Below are positions 1 to 9,044 of a DNA stretch of 64,000 nt, piece after piece. The DNA is from Rhizobium sp. R635. Lineage in GTDB: Bacteria > Pseudomonadota > Alphaproteobacteria > Rhizobiales > Rhizobiaceae. The stretch is from assembly GCF_002211285.1 (NCBI RefSeq), contig NZ_LOKX01000032.1:248001-312000 (forward strand). Direction: 5' to 3'. The position numbers and the translations under genes are program-made. A model generated the notes under the pieces. That model was not told the DNA's origin. It saw nothing but the letters and a program-made list of their open reading frames with translations, and did not search any database. Positions within the stretch are counted from its first letter, which is position 1; each line of letters begins with the position of its first letter.

Positions 1-84
1 TTTTAAAAATGTTGGGCCTCCTTAAAAACGTCCTTCCAAACCTCCTTGCCAATCTTGGCGGAGGAAAATCGGCCGGGGAGGCGA
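1..84. other. left edge, no gene seen
   Basis: This stretch lies downstream of the TetR gene, which is transcribed leftwards. It starts AT-rich and becomes GC-rich. I see no coding frame, no clear hairpin plus T-run, and no promoter that can be tied to a gene inside the window. Confidence 0.4.
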
Positions 85-717
85 TCACTGAGGCTTGGCG
101 AGCAGGCCGTTGAGCAGCAGGTCGATATAGGTCCTGAGAAAAGCCTCCTTGTCGGGGGTGGGCACGCGGCGGTTGTCGAATATCAGCCGCAGCACCGTCG
201 TCGTCAGGATGGGCGCGGCCACGATGTCGGAGAACTCCACCGGAACTTGGCGAAACTCGCCGGATGCCACGCCCTCCAGAATGAGGGCGTCGAGCTTGGC
301 GATCACAGGCGCGATGAACTGATCGTGGTGGCGGTCGATCAGGTCGGGGAATCTGTGTCCCTCCGCAATGACGAACCGCATCAGCTCGCGGGTCGTGCGA
401 TCCTCGGCGACCTGTTCGTAGAGCAGGCGGAGAATGGAAAGGAGCCTGTCGGTCGTGCTGCCGCTGAGCCCGTCGGTCATAGCAAGCAGTTCCTGAAACG
501 GCACGGATAAGTGATTGATCATCGCTTCGAAAAGCTTTTCCTTCGTCTCGAAGTAAACGTAGACCGTGCCCTTGGTGACGCCGACCCTGTCGGCGATGTC
601 TTCGACGCGCGTGCCGGCGAAGCCGCTTCGGACGAATTCCTCGAAGGCGGCATCCAGGATCTGGATGGGCCGCAGCGCCTTTTGCTCCGCGCGTGTGAGT
701 TTCTTCTGATCTGCCAT
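85..717 (-). CDS. TetR family transcriptional regulator
   Basis: A 210-residue TetR/AcrR-type repressor. The N-terminal helix-turn-helix lies at about residues 18-65, with the typical run RVEDIADRVGVTKGTVYVYF followed by KEKLFEAM. The helical C-terminal half would bind the ligand and form the dimer. The gene diverges from an RND efflux operon whose first start lies 112 bp away. A perfect inverted repeat covers the promoter of that operon, so this protein most likely represses the pump and perhaps itself. The inducer cannot be predicted. Family is certain; target is inferred from position. Confidence 0.93.
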   Translation of the reverse strand: MADQKKLTRAEQKALRPIQILDAAFEEFVRSGFAGTRVEDIADRVGVTKGTVYVYFETKEKLFEAMINHLSVPFQELLAMTDGLSGSTTDRLLSILRLLYEQVAEDRTTRELMRFVIAEGHRFPDLIDRHHDQFIAPVIAKLDALILEGVASGEFRQVPVEFSDIVAAPILTTTVLRLIFDNRRVPTPDKEAFLRTYIDLLLNGLLAKPQ

Positions 718-770
718 TCGTGCCTCGCCTCCCTTTAGTTGCCCGCCCTCATCCCTGCGGCAAAAGTTTC

Positions 771-792
771 ATTGACTAATGCGTCAGTCAAT
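771..792. promoter_or_regulatory. candidate TetR operator
   Basis: A perfect inverted repeat with arms ATTGACT and AGTCAAT separated by 8 bp, in the TetR-efflux intergenic region. It overlaps the -35 hexamer and spacer of the efflux promoter, so a bound repressor would block RNA polymerase. Confidence 0.7.
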
Positions 793-800
793 TATATAGC
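772..800 (+). promoter_or_regulatory. sigma-70 type promoter of the RND efflux operon
   Basis: TTGACT (772-777) and TATAGC (795-800) with a 17-bp spacer, ending 28 bp before the chosen start of the first adaptor gene. Its position supports the start at 829 rather than the upstream in-frame ATG at 739, which would precede the promoter. Confidence 0.65.
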
Positions 801-828
801 AGCTGCCGTTGAGAGCAAGAGGTCAACT

Positions 829-1902
829 ATGAGAACCATTCTGGTCGCCACAGCGATCGTATGCGCCATCGGTCTGGGATCATGCAGCGATGCGGGCGGG
901 CCGACCGAGCCGACCCCGCGGCAGGTCGGCGTCGTCGTCGCCAAGTCCGAGCCGCTGGCTCAGGGCGGCGTGATCACGGGAGAAGTCCGGGCACGCGTCC
1001 AGACCGATCTGTCCTTCCGCGTCAGCGGCAAGATCATCGAGCGGCTGGTGGAAGTCGGACAATCCGTGAAGGCGGGGCAGCTTCTGGCGCGCATCGATCC
1101 GGAAGAGCAGAAGGCCGACCTGGATGTGGCGGCGGCCAATCTTCAGTCCGCCGAGGCGCAGCAGACCCAGGCGCAGCTTGCCTTCGACCGCCAGCAGAGC
1201 CTGTTTCGAACCCAGGTAACGACACGCGCCGCGCTCGATCAGGCGCAGGAAGCGCTGCTGACGGCGCAGGCATCGACGAAATCGGCGCAGGCGCTCTTCG
1301 AAACAGCGCAGGACACCCTCTCCTATACGGAGCTGAAGGCCGATGCCGACGGGGTGATCACTGCCCGCAACGCCGAGGTCGGGCAGGTGGCGCAGGCCGC
1401 GCAGGTCGTCTTCACCCTTGCCCATGACGGCGATCGGGATGCCGTCTTCGAAGTGGTGGAGAGCGCATTCCTGCGCCCGATCGACGGCGACGGTACCGTG
1501 GCCCTTCTGTCGGACCCCTCGCAGAAGATCACGGCGAAGGTGCGCGAGATTTCGCCGACGATCGATTCGTCCACCGGCACCATCCGGGTCAAGGTCGCGA
1601 TTACGAGCGACGCGCCCATTCCACTCGGCGCTCCCGTCGTCGGAAAGTTCCGTTACGTCCCGCAGGACGTCATCCAGCTGCCCTGGTCGGCAATGACCTC
1701 CAAGGGCGGCAAGCCGGCCGTCTGGACCGTCGATCCCGCATCCTCCGCGGTCTCGGTGAAAGCGATCGATGTCGCCGGCTACGAGACCGGCAGCTTCGTC
1801 GTCAAGTCGGGCGTGTCGGCGGGAGATATCGTCGTGACCGACGGCACCAAATTCCTCAGGCCCGGCGAAATCGTGTCTTATGTCAAGGAAGCATCCAAGT
1901 GA
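829..1902 (+). CDS. RND efflux periplasmic adaptor, lipoprotein (first of two)
   Basis: A 357-residue membrane-fusion (HlyD/AcrA-type) adaptor that would link an inner-membrane RND pump to an outer-membrane channel. The N-terminus has a signal peptide ending in LGSC, so Cys-20 is probably lipidated. A biotinyl-lipoyl-like half (VGQSVKAGQLLARIDPEEQ) is followed by a coiled-coil hairpin rich in Gln and Ala, the second lipoyl half (ADADGVITARNAEVGQV) and beta-barrel segments. The start at 829 is chosen because the promoter ends at 800 and the lipoprotein signal begins here. It overlaps the second adaptor by 4 bp (GTGA), which suggests translational coupling. Confidence 0.9.
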   Translation: MRTILVATAIVCAIGLGSCSDAGGPTEPTPRQVGVVVAKSEPLAQGGVITGEVRARVQTDLSFRVSGKIIERLVEVGQSVKAGQLLARIDPEEQKADLDVAAANLQSAEAQQTQAQLAFDRQQSLFRTQVTTRAALDQAQEALLTAQASTKSAQALFETAQDTLSYTELKADADGVITARNAEVGQVAQAAQVVFTLAHDGDRDAVFEVVESAFLRPIDGDGTVALLSDPSQKITAKVREISPTIDSSTGTIRVKVAITSDAPIPLGAPVVGKFRYVPQDVIQLPWSAMTSKGGKPAVWTVDPASSAVSVKAIDVAGYETGSFVVKSGVSAGDIVVTDGTKFLRPGEIVSYVKEASK

Positions 1903-2984
1903 GCATTCGTCCCAAGATAATCGCACTGATGATGGGTACGGCCCTGATCTCCTCCTGCACCAAACAGGAGGAAAGCACTGCTGAAGCGCCCCGTCCGGTG
2001 CTGTCGGTGACGGTCAAGCAGACGCCGGCGACGAGCCTCGGACTGACCGGCACGATCCAGCCGACGATCGAGACCGATCTCGGCTTCCGGATCCTCGGGC
2101 GGATGATCGCCCGCAACGTCAATGTCGGCGATGTCGTCAAGAAGGGTGATGTCGTTGCCGCCATCGATCCGCTGGCGCTGGAACTTGCCGTGCGCAGCGC
2201 CCAGTCCGACGTGGAGAACAGCGATGCCCAGCTTCGAAACGCGGTGACGACGGAACAGCGCCAGCGCGCGCTGGTGGAATCGCGCTCGGGCACCGAAGCC
2301 TCGCTCGAAGAGGCTGAGCAGGCGAGACGGACGGCCACAGCCGCCGTCGCCAAGGCGCAGGCCAATCTCGACAAGGCCAAGGAGCAGCTTGGTTACGCGC
2401 AGCTTCAGGCGGAATTCGATGGTGTCGTGACGGCAACCTCGGCCGAGGTCGGCCAGGTCGTTTCGGCCGGCCAGACGGTCGTCACGATAGCGCGGCCGGA
2501 CAAGCGCGACGCGGTGGTCGACGTGCCGCAGGCCGCCGCCCAGAAACTGAAGATCGGCGCGCCCTTCGAGGTGACGCTGCAGCTCGAGCCGTCGATCCGC
2601 ACGACGGGCGTCGTGCGTGAGATCGCGCCGGAGGCGGAGACCGCCACCCGCACGAGCAGAACCAAGATCGCGCTCGCCGATCCGCCTGAAGCCTTCCGGC
2701 TCGGCGCGGTCATCACAGCCTCGGCAACCATTGCCGCCGATCCCGAGATCGTGCTGCCTTCCTCGGCGATCCTTGCCGGCACCGATGGCGCCAGCGTCTG
2801 GATCGTCGACGTGCCGGGCAAGAAGGTGGCGCTGCGCCGCGTGAAGATCGACGGCGACGTCGTCGACGGCGGCACCGTCCGCATCATCGAAGGGCTCGCT
2901 CCAGGAGAGCGGGTGGTCGTGGCAGGCGTGCATAAACTTGAAGATGGCCAGGCCATCAGGATCGACCAGGAGATCAGCCAGTGA
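1899..2984 (+). CDS. RND efflux periplasmic adaptor, lipoprotein (second of two)
   Basis: A 361-residue adaptor of the same family as the preceding gene but clearly diverged from it. The lipoprotein signal ends ALISSC. It has the same order of lipoyl half (NVGDVVKKGDVVAAIDPLAL), coiled-coil hairpin, second lipoyl half (FDGVVTATSAEVGQV) and barrel domain. It starts with GTG inside the stop of the first adaptor, and its own stop overlaps the GTG of the pump gene (GTGA). All three proteins are therefore coupled. Tandem, non-identical adaptors suggest a heteromeric adaptor ring, as known for TriA and TriB in Pseudomonas TriABC. Confidence 0.9.
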   Translation: MSIRPKIIALMMGTALISSCTKQEESTAEAPRPVLSVTVKQTPATSLGLTGTIQPTIETDLGFRILGRMIARNVNVGDVVKKGDVVAAIDPLALELAVRSAQSDVENSDAQLRNAVTTEQRQRALVESRSGTEASLEEAEQARRTATAAVAKAQANLDKAKEQLGYAQLQAEFDGVVTATSAEVGQVVSAGQTVVTIARPDKRDAVVDVPQAAAQKLKIGAPFEVTLQLEPSIRTTGVVREIAPEAETATRTSRTKIALADPPEAFRLGAVITASATIAADPEIVLPSSAILAGTDGASVWIVDVPGKKVALRRVKIDGDVVDGGTVRIIEGLAPGERVVVAGVHKLEDGQAIRIDQEISQ

Positions 2985-5900
2985 AGTCCTTCAATCTTTC
3001 CGACTGGGCGCTCGAACACCGTTCGCTCGTCTGGTACTTCATGATCGTCTTCATTCTTGCCGGCGCCTTCTCCTACCTGAACCTCGGCCGCGAGGAAGAC
3101 CCGAACTTTACCATCAAGACCATGGTCATCACTGCCCAGTGGCCCGGCGCTTCCGCGGAGGAAGTGACGCGGCAGGTGACCGACAGGATCGAGAAGAAGC
3201 TCCAGGAACTGGAATCGCTCGATTACACCAAGAGCCAGACCGTCGCCGGCCAGACGACCGTTTTCGTCGAATTGCTGCCGACGACGAAGGCCAGGGATGT
3301 CGCGCCGACCTGGCTGCGCATCCGCAACATGATCGCCGACATCAAGGGCGATTTCCCGAGCGGCGTCGTCGGTCCCTTCTTCAACGACCGCTTCGGCGAC
3401 GTGTTCGGCAACATCTACGCCTTCACCAGCGACGGGCTGACCCAGCGCCAGCTTCGCGATCTCGTGGAAAATGCCCGCTCCGAAGTTTTGACGGTGCCGA
3501 ATGTCGGCAAGGTCGATGTGATCGGCGCCCAGGACGAGGCGATCTATCTCGAATTCTCCACGCGCCAGATCGCAGCACTCGGCATCGACCAGCAGTCGGT
3601 CATCCAGACCCTGCAGGCCCAGAATGCCGTCACCCAGTCCGGCTTCGTCGATGCCGGTCCGGAGCGTATCGCGCTCAGGGTAAGCGGACAGTTCACCTCC
3701 GAGGAAAGCCTGCGGTCGATCAACCTTCGCATCAACGACCGCTTCTTCCCGCTGACCGATGTCGCCACGATCAAGCGCGGTTACGTCGATCCGCCCTCGG
3801 CGCTGTTCCGCTTCAACGGCGAGCCCGCAATCGGGCTTGCCATCGGCATGAAGCAGGGCGCCAACCTGCTCGAATTCGGCGAGGCGCTCGACGCGCGGAT
3901 GAAACAGGTCGTCGCCGATCTTCCGATCGGGGTGGATGTCCATCGCGTTTCCGACCAGCCGCATGTCGTCGACGAGGCCGTCTCGGGCTTTACCCGGGCG
4001 CTCTTCGAAGCGATCGTCATCGTGCTCGTCATCAGCTTCATCAGCCTCGGCCTGCGCGCCGGCATGGTGGTGGCGATCTCCATTCCACTCGTGCTCGCCA
4101 TTACCTTCGTGGTGATGGAATATTCCGGCATTTCGCTTCAGCGCATCTCGCTCGGCGCGCTCATCATCGCGCTCGGCCTGCTCGTCGACGACGCCATGAT
4201 CGCCGTCGAGATGATGGTGGCTCGCCTGGAGGCGGGCGATGATCTCAGGAAGGCCGCCACCCACGTCTATACCTCGACGGCCTTTCCGATGCTGACGGGA
4301 ACGCTGGTGACCGTCGCGGGCTTCATCCCGGTCGGCCTCAACAGCAGTGCGGCCGGTGAATTCACCTTCACGCTTTTTGTCGTCATCGCCGTTTCGCTCG
4401 TGGTGTCCTGGATCGTCGCCGTGCTCTTCACGCCGCTTCTCGGTGTCACGATCCTGCCGAAGACGATGAAGTCGCATCACGAGAAGAAGGGCCGCTTCGC
4501 CGCCATCTTCTCCTGGCTGCTGAAGCTCGCGATGCGCTGGCGCTGGGTCACCATCGTGCTGACGGTCGGCGTCTTCGCCCTTTCGGTCGGCGGCATGGGG
4601 CTGGTGCAGCAGCAGTTCTTCCCGAATTCGGACAGAACCGAGCTCGTGATCGACTGGAACCTGCCGCACAACAGCTCGATTGCCGAGACCAACAGGCAGA
4701 TGGCCCGGTTCGAAAAGGAGATGCTGGCCGATAACAAGGATATCGACCATTGGACGACCTATGTCGGCCAGGGCGCGCCGCGCTTCATCCTGTCCTTCGA
4801 CGTGCAGACGCCCGATGTCACCTTCGGACAGACCATCATCGTCACCAAGGGCCTCGACGTGCGCGACAAGGTGCGGGCGGAGCTGCAGGACTATCTGACG
4901 AAGTCCTTCCCCGGCACCGACGCCTTCGTGAAGCTTCTCGATATCGGCCCTCCGGTGGGCAAGCCGGTCCAGTACCGGATCACCGGCCCGGATATCCAAA
5001 AGGTGCGCGACATCTCCCAGCAATTTGCAGGCGTCGTCGGTACTCACCCGCTGCTGTCGAACATGGTGCTGGACTGGAACGAACCATCCCGCGTCGTGAA
5101 GGTCGATGTGCTGCAGGACAAGGCGCGCCAGCTCGGCGTTTCCTCCGAGGACATTGCGACCGCGCTCAACGGCATCGTCGAAGGTTCGACGGCAACGCAG
5201 ATCCGCGACGATATCTACCTGGTCAATGTCATCGGCCGGGCCAGGGCATCCGAGCGCGATTCCGTGCAGACGCTCGAGAACCTGCAGCTCTCCACCTCCA
5301 ACGGCAAGGTCGTGCCTCTCTCGGCCGTGGCGAATTTCCGCTACGAACTCGAGCAGCCGACGATCTGGCGTCGTGACCGGCAGCCCACCATTACGCTCAA
5401 GGCGGCCGTCATCGGTTCGACGCAGCCGGCGACGATCGTCGATCAGCTGAAGCCGAAGGTCGAGGAGTTCGAGAAGACCCTTCCCGTCGGATACAAGGTG
5501 GAAATCGGCGGCGCGGTCGAATCCAGCGCCGAGGCGCAGGGACCGATCGCCGCCGTGGCTCCGCTGATGCTGTTCACGATGGCGACGATCCTGATGATCC
5601 AGCTGCAGAGCTTCAGCCGCCTGTTCCTGGTCTTCGCGGTGGCGCCGACCGCCCTGATCGGCGTGGTGGCGGCGCTCTTGCTGAGCAATGCGCCCATGGG
5701 CTTTGTCGCCATCCTCGGCATTCTGGCGCTGATCGGCATCCTGATCCGCAACTCCGTCATCCTGGTGGTGCAGATCGAGCATTTGCGCGCCGAAGGTGTC
5801 CCGCCATGGCAGGCGGTCATCGAGGCGACCGAGCACCGCATGCGGCCGATCATGCTGACGGCGGCGGCGGCAACCCTGGCGCTGATCCCGATCTCGCGCG

Positions 5901-6052
5901 AGATCTTCTGGGGTCCGATGGCCTACGCCATGATGGGCGGCATCGTCATCGGCACCGCGCTGACCCTGCTGTTCCTGCCGGCGCTCTACGTCGCATGGTT
6001 CAGAATCCCAAGGGATGAGGGCGCTCCGGCCGAAGCCGCGGCAGAGGCATGA
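2981..6052 (+). CDS. RND efflux pump, inner-membrane permease
   Basis: A 1,023-residue proton-driven RND transporter of normal family length. The first transmembrane segment is near residues 15-35, two large periplasmic loops lie at about 36-340 and 545-860, and the remaining helices fall in two blocks. The TM4 run GLLVDDAMIAVEMM carries the paired Asp residues of the proton relay, and the N-terminal half has the PGASAEEV motif. It starts with GTG overlapping the second adaptor stop. No outer-membrane factor gene follows, so the channel must be encoded elsewhere. Substrate is unknown. Confidence 0.95.
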   Translation: MKSFNLSDWALEHRSLVWYFMIVFILAGAFSYLNLGREEDPNFTIKTMVITAQWPGASAEEVTRQVTDRIEKKLQELESLDYTKSQTVAGQTTVFVELLPTTKARDVAPTWLRIRNMIADIKGDFPSGVVGPFFNDRFGDVFGNIYAFTSDGLTQRQLRDLVENARSEVLTVPNVGKVDVIGAQDEAIYLEFSTRQIAALGIDQQSVIQTLQAQNAVTQSGFVDAGPERIALRVSGQFTSEESLRSINLRINDRFFPLTDVATIKRGYVDPPSALFRFNGEPAIGLAIGMKQGANLLEFGEALDARMKQVVADLPIGVDVHRVSDQPHVVDEAVSGFTRALFEAIVIVLVISFISLGLRAGMVVAISIPLVLAITFVVMEYSGISLQRISLGALIIALGLLVDDAMIAVEMMVARLEAGDDLRKAATHVYTSTAFPMLTGTLVTVAGFIPVGLNSSAAGEFTFTLFVVIAVSLVVSWIVAVLFTPLLGVTILPKTMKSHHEKKGRFAAIFSWLLKLAMRWRWVTIVLTVGVFALSVGGMGLVQQQFFPNSDRTELVIDWNLPHNSSIAETNRQMARFEKEMLADNKDIDHWTTYVGQGAPRFILSFDVQTPDVTFGQTIIVTKGLDVRDKVRAELQDYLTKSFPGTDAFVKLLDIGPPVGKPVQYRITGPDIQKVRDISQQFAGVVGTHPLLSNMVLDWNEPSRVVKVDVLQDKARQLGVSSEDIATALNGIVEGSTATQIRDDIYLVNVIGRARASERDSVQTLENLQLSTSNGKVVPLSAVANFRYELEQPTIWRRDRQPTITLKAAVIGSTQPATIVDQLKPKVEEFEKTLPVGYKVEIGGAVESSAEAQGPIAAVAPLMLFTMATILMIQLQSFSRLFLVFAVAPTALIGVVAALLLSNAPMGFVAILGILALIGILIRNSVILVVQIEHLRAEGVPPWQAVIEATEHRMRPIMLTAAAATLALIPISREIFWGPMAYAMMGGIVIGTALTLLFLPALYVAWFRIPRDEGAPAEAAAEA

Positions 6053-6077
6053 TGCAGTCTTCGACGGCCATCGCCTA

Positions 6078-6095
6078 CGGCCGCCGCGGCGGCCG
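6078..6095. other. GC palindrome after the efflux operon
   Basis: A perfect 18-bp palindrome (half-site CGGCCGCCG) lies 26 bp after the pump stop. A second hairpin with 10-bp arms (6122-6131 and 6141-6150, one G-T pair) follows. Neither has a T-run, so they are not typical intrinsic terminators. They may stabilise the 3' end or bind a protein. Confidence 0.35.
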
Positions 6096-6233
6096 CTGCA
6101 ACACGGGCCGCGACGAAATGGGTGGGATGGCGCAGGCGATGCCGTCCCACACCGGAGCGGGAACGGCATGGCGAATGATGACGCGGACTGAACCACACGC
6201 CGGAGAGCGTCTGGGCTTGAGGGAAACGGATCG

Positions 6234-7388
6234 ATGATGCAGCGACATTTCCGAGGCCTGCCAAGGGCAATGCCGGCGATCATCGTGACCATCGGCCTGG
6301 CGATACTTGCCGGCTGCGCCACGCGGCCATCGCCGGAGGTCTTGACGCCCGTTCATCTGAGCGAGCCGCCTCGTTCGGAGGCGGCGCCGGACAAAGTGAG
6401 CGTGCTCGTCGCGACCAACAGAACCCCCGATAGCGTGCGGGGCGGCTTCGGCAGCACATGGGCCGAGAAACTGACCTATGAGCAATACGCGTTTTCGGTT
6501 CCTCCCGGCAGGAAGGATACCGTGATCACCTATCCCAAGGCGAAACCGGATCCGGAGCGGCAATTTGCCGTCGTCGAGCGCAAGCAACTGCCTAAGGATG
6601 CTTTCGTGCAGCAGGCGCTCGCCTCCGTGCAACCCGACGGTACCGTCGGCATCTTCGTCCATGGCTACAACTACAGTTACCAGGAGGCGCTTTACCGCAC
6701 CGCCCAGATCGCTGCCGATGCGAAGCTCCCGGGCGCTCCAATCCTGTTTTCCTGGCCTTCGGCGGCATCCGTTGCCGGATATGTCGCCGACCGCGACGCC
6801 GCGCTTTCCTCGCGCAGCGAACTCGATTCCCTCGTCACATCGCTCTCGGCATCGGCCAAGGTGAAGCGCATCATCCTGTTCGGGCACAGCATGGGCGGGT
6901 TCCTGGTGATGGAAACGGTGCGGGAGCTCAAGCTGCAGCATCGCGACGCCGTCATCGGCAAGCTGGCGGTGGTGCTCGCCGCCCCAGACATCGACGTCGA
7001 TGTTTTCCGCTCGCAGCTTAGGGATATCGGTCCGATGCCGATGCCTATCTCCCTTCTGGTTTCCAAGGACGACCGGGCGCTCGTGGCTTCGAGCTTCATT
7101 GCCGGAGAGCGGCCGCGCGTCGGGCGCCTCGATATCGACGATCCCGTCATCGAGGAGGCCGCCTTGAAGGCGAGGCTTCGGGTCATCGACATCACGTCGA
7201 TCAAGACATCCGATGGGTTGGGCCACGACCGATACGCGTCACTCGCCAAGTTCGGCGCCCAGCTTACCTCCTTCGAGAGCGGCAGGCGTTCGACCGCCGG
7301 CGATGTCGGCGCCTTCGTCTTCGATGCTGCCGGCGCCGCAGTCGCGAGCCCGTTTCGCCTGGCCGGACGGGTCGTCGGCGCCCGGTGA
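6234..7388 (+). CDS. alpha/beta hydrolase lipoprotein (DUF900 type)
   Basis: A 384-residue predicted esterase/lipase-fold lipoprotein. The signal peptide ends ILAGC, giving a lipidated Cys near residue 28. The fold markers are IFVHGYN (oxyanion strand), the nucleophile elbow GHSMGG around residue 222, an acid in AAPDIDVD, and a late GLGHDRYAS that can supply the catalytic His. This is the DUF900 architecture. It lies 181 bp after the efflux operon on the same strand, with GAGGGAAA upstream of the start, so it may be read separately. Substrate is unknown. Confidence 0.85.
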   Translation: MMQRHFRGLPRAMPAIIVTIGLAILAGCATRPSPEVLTPVHLSEPPRSEAAPDKVSVLVATNRTPDSVRGGFGSTWAEKLTYEQYAFSVPPGRKDTVITYPKAKPDPERQFAVVERKQLPKDAFVQQALASVQPDGTVGIFVHGYNYSYQEALYRTAQIAADAKLPGAPILFSWPSAASVAGYVADRDAALSSRSELDSLVTSLSASAKVKRIILFGHSMGGFLVMETVRELKLQHRDAVIGKLAVVLAAPDIDVDVFRSQLRDIGPMPMPISLLVSKDDRALVASSFIAGERPRVGRLDIDDPVIEEAALKARLRVIDITSIKTSDGLGHDRYASLAKFGAQLTSFESGRRSTAGDVGAFVFDAAGAAVASPFRLAGRVVGAR

Positions 7389-7429
7389 CCCCGAGAACGC
7401 TCAAGAGTTTCTGTACATCCAGGCCGTCA

Positions 7430-7445
7430 ACATTGTGTACAATGT
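7430..7445. promoter_or_regulatory. palindromic operator candidate upstream of NCS1 permease
   Basis: Arms ACATTGT and ACAATGT are perfect complements separated by 2 bp, 84 bp before the permease start. The shape fits GntR-family operators (compare TTGTATACAA-like sites), but no regulator gene is adjacent, so the assignment is inference. Confidence 0.5.
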
Positions 7446-7529
7446 GACTATTAAATTGTCAGATGCATAAATGAAGAGCAGACTTCCGTCCGTGGCCGAG
7501 TCGGCCTCAGGGGATATGGGAGGGCATTC

Positions 7530-8981
7530 ATGAGCGTAAAAAATCCGTCTCCCTCGTTGTATAACGAGGATCTTGCACCCGCCGAGGAGCGCAAATGGGG
7601 TGCATTCAGCATCTTTAACGTCTGGACATCTGACGTTCACAGCCTTTGGGGCTATTATCTGGCCGCGAGCCTGTTTCTGCTCTGCGGCAGCTTCGTGAAT
7701 TTCGTCATTGCCATCGGCATCGGCTCCCTCGTCATCTTCTTCCTGATGAGCCTGGTCGGAAATGCCGGCGTGCGCACGGGCGTGCCTTTTCCGGTTCTGG
7801 CGCGTGCCTCCTTCGGCACCTTCGGGGCCAATGTTCCCGCACTCGTCCGGGCGGTCGTCGCCTGCTTCTGGTACGGCGCGCAGACGGCGGCCGCATCCGG
7901 CGCGATCGTCGCCCTGCTGATCCGCAACGAGAGCCTGCTCGCCTTCCACCAGAACAGCCACATGCTCGGCCATTCGACGCTCGAACTCATCTGCTACGTC
8001 ATCGTCTGGGCGCTGCAGCTGCTGATCATTCAGCGCGGCATGGAAACGGTGCGCAAGTTCCAGGATTGGGCAGGTCCTGCCGTCTGGATCATGATGCTGA
8101 TCCTGGCCGTCTATCTGGTCGTCAAGTCGGGCACCTTCTCGTTCGGCTCCGAAATCCCGCGTGACGTGCTGATCGAAAAGACCAAGGATGCCGGCGTGCC
8201 GGGCGAGCCCGGCTCCATTGCCGCACTCGCCGCGGTGGCCGCCACCTGGATCACCTATTTCGCAGCGCTTTACCTGAATTTCTGCGATTTCTCGCGTTAC
8301 GCGACGAGCGAGAAGGCGCTGCGGAAGGGCAACCTCTGGGGCCTGCCGATCAACCTCCTGGCGTTCTGCCTCGTCGCAGGTGTCACGACCACGGCCGCCT
8401 TCACCGTATATGGTGAGGTCCTGCTGCATCCGGAAATGATCTCGGCGAAATTCGACAGCTGGTTCCTGGCGCTGCTTGCTGCGCTGACATTCGCGGTCGC
8501 TACGCTCGGCATCAACGTCGTGGCGAACTTCGTTTCGCCGGCCTTCGACTTCGCCAATGTCTTCCCGCGCCAGATCAACTTCAAGCGCGGCGGATATATC
8601 GCCGCTTTGATCGCCCTCGTGCTCTATCCGTTTGCTCCCTGGGAAACGGGTGCGGCGCATTTCGTCAACTTCATCGGTTCGACGATGGGCCCGATCTTCG
8701 GCATCATGATGGTGGACTATTATCTCATCCGGAAGAGCCAGTTGAACGTCGAGGCGCTCTATCACGAGAGCGGCGAGTTCCGCTTCCAGAACGGATGGCA
8801 CGGCAATGCCTTCATCGCATTTGCGGTGGGTGCGCTGTTCTCATCGATCCTGCCGACCTTCACCTCGATCCTGCCGGACTGGTGGGGCACTTACGGCTGG
8901 TTTTTCGGCGTCGGCATCGGCGGGGCGATCTATTTCGTGCTGAGAATGGGCGCTCGTCACAAGCCGGCCTTCGCGTCCTGA
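7530..8981 (+). CDS. NCS1 family nucleobase/allantoin-type symporter
   Basis: A 483-residue membrane protein with about 12 hydrophobic helices. It belongs to the nucleobase:cation symporter-1 family by its N-terminal NEDLAPAEERKWGAFSIF, the VRTGVPFPVLARASFG stretch in TM3, and AAWITYFAALYLNFCDFSRY-like text in the middle. Members take up purines, pyrimidines, allantoin, hydantoin or thiamine precursors. No catabolic gene is nearby to fix the substrate. A GGGAGGG ribosome site precedes the ATG. A strong bidirectional terminator follows. Confidence 0.9.
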   Translation: MSVKNPSPSLYNEDLAPAEERKWGAFSIFNVWTSDVHSLWGYYLAASLFLLCGSFVNFVIAIGIGSLVIFFLMSLVGNAGVRTGVPFPVLARASFGTFGANVPALVRAVVACFWYGAQTAAASGAIVALLIRNESLLAFHQNSHMLGHSTLELICYVIVWALQLLIIQRGMETVRKFQDWAGPAVWIMMLILAVYLVVKSGTFSFGSEIPRDVLIEKTKDAGVPGEPGSIAALAAVAATWITYFAALYLNFCDFSRYATSEKALRKGNLWGLPINLLAFCLVAGVTTTAAFTVYGEVLLHPEMISAKFDSWFLALLAALTFAVATLGINVVANFVSPAFDFANVFPRQINFKRGGYIAALIALVLYPFAPWETGAAHFVNFIGSTMGPIFGIMMVDYYLIRKSQLNVEALYHESGEFRFQNGWHGNAFIAFAVGALFSSILPTFTSILPDWWGTYGWFFGVGIGGAIYFVLRMGARHKPAFAS

Positions 8982-8989
8982 CAAACGAG

Positions 8990-9014
8990 AGGCGCCCGGC
9001 ATTGCCGGGCGCCT
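8990..9014. terminator. bidirectional intrinsic terminator
   Basis: An 11-bp perfect GC-rich stem (arm AGGCGCCCGGC) with loop ATT lies between the convergent permease and chemoreceptor genes. It can serve both strands. T-runs are short, so strength is uncertain. Confidence 0.7.
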
Positions 9015-9044
9015 TGATCATCGAGGCTCATGCCGCCGCCCGTC

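Noticed and set aside
6049..6237. 62-residue frame between pump and hydrolase
   Set aside because: It runs through the two hairpins, has an Arg/Gly-rich composition and overlaps both neighbours.
2405..6322. 1,305-residue open frame on the minus strand opposite the RND pump
   Set aside because: Low-complexity Arg/Asp/His-rich translation with no domain. The plus-strand pump is certain.
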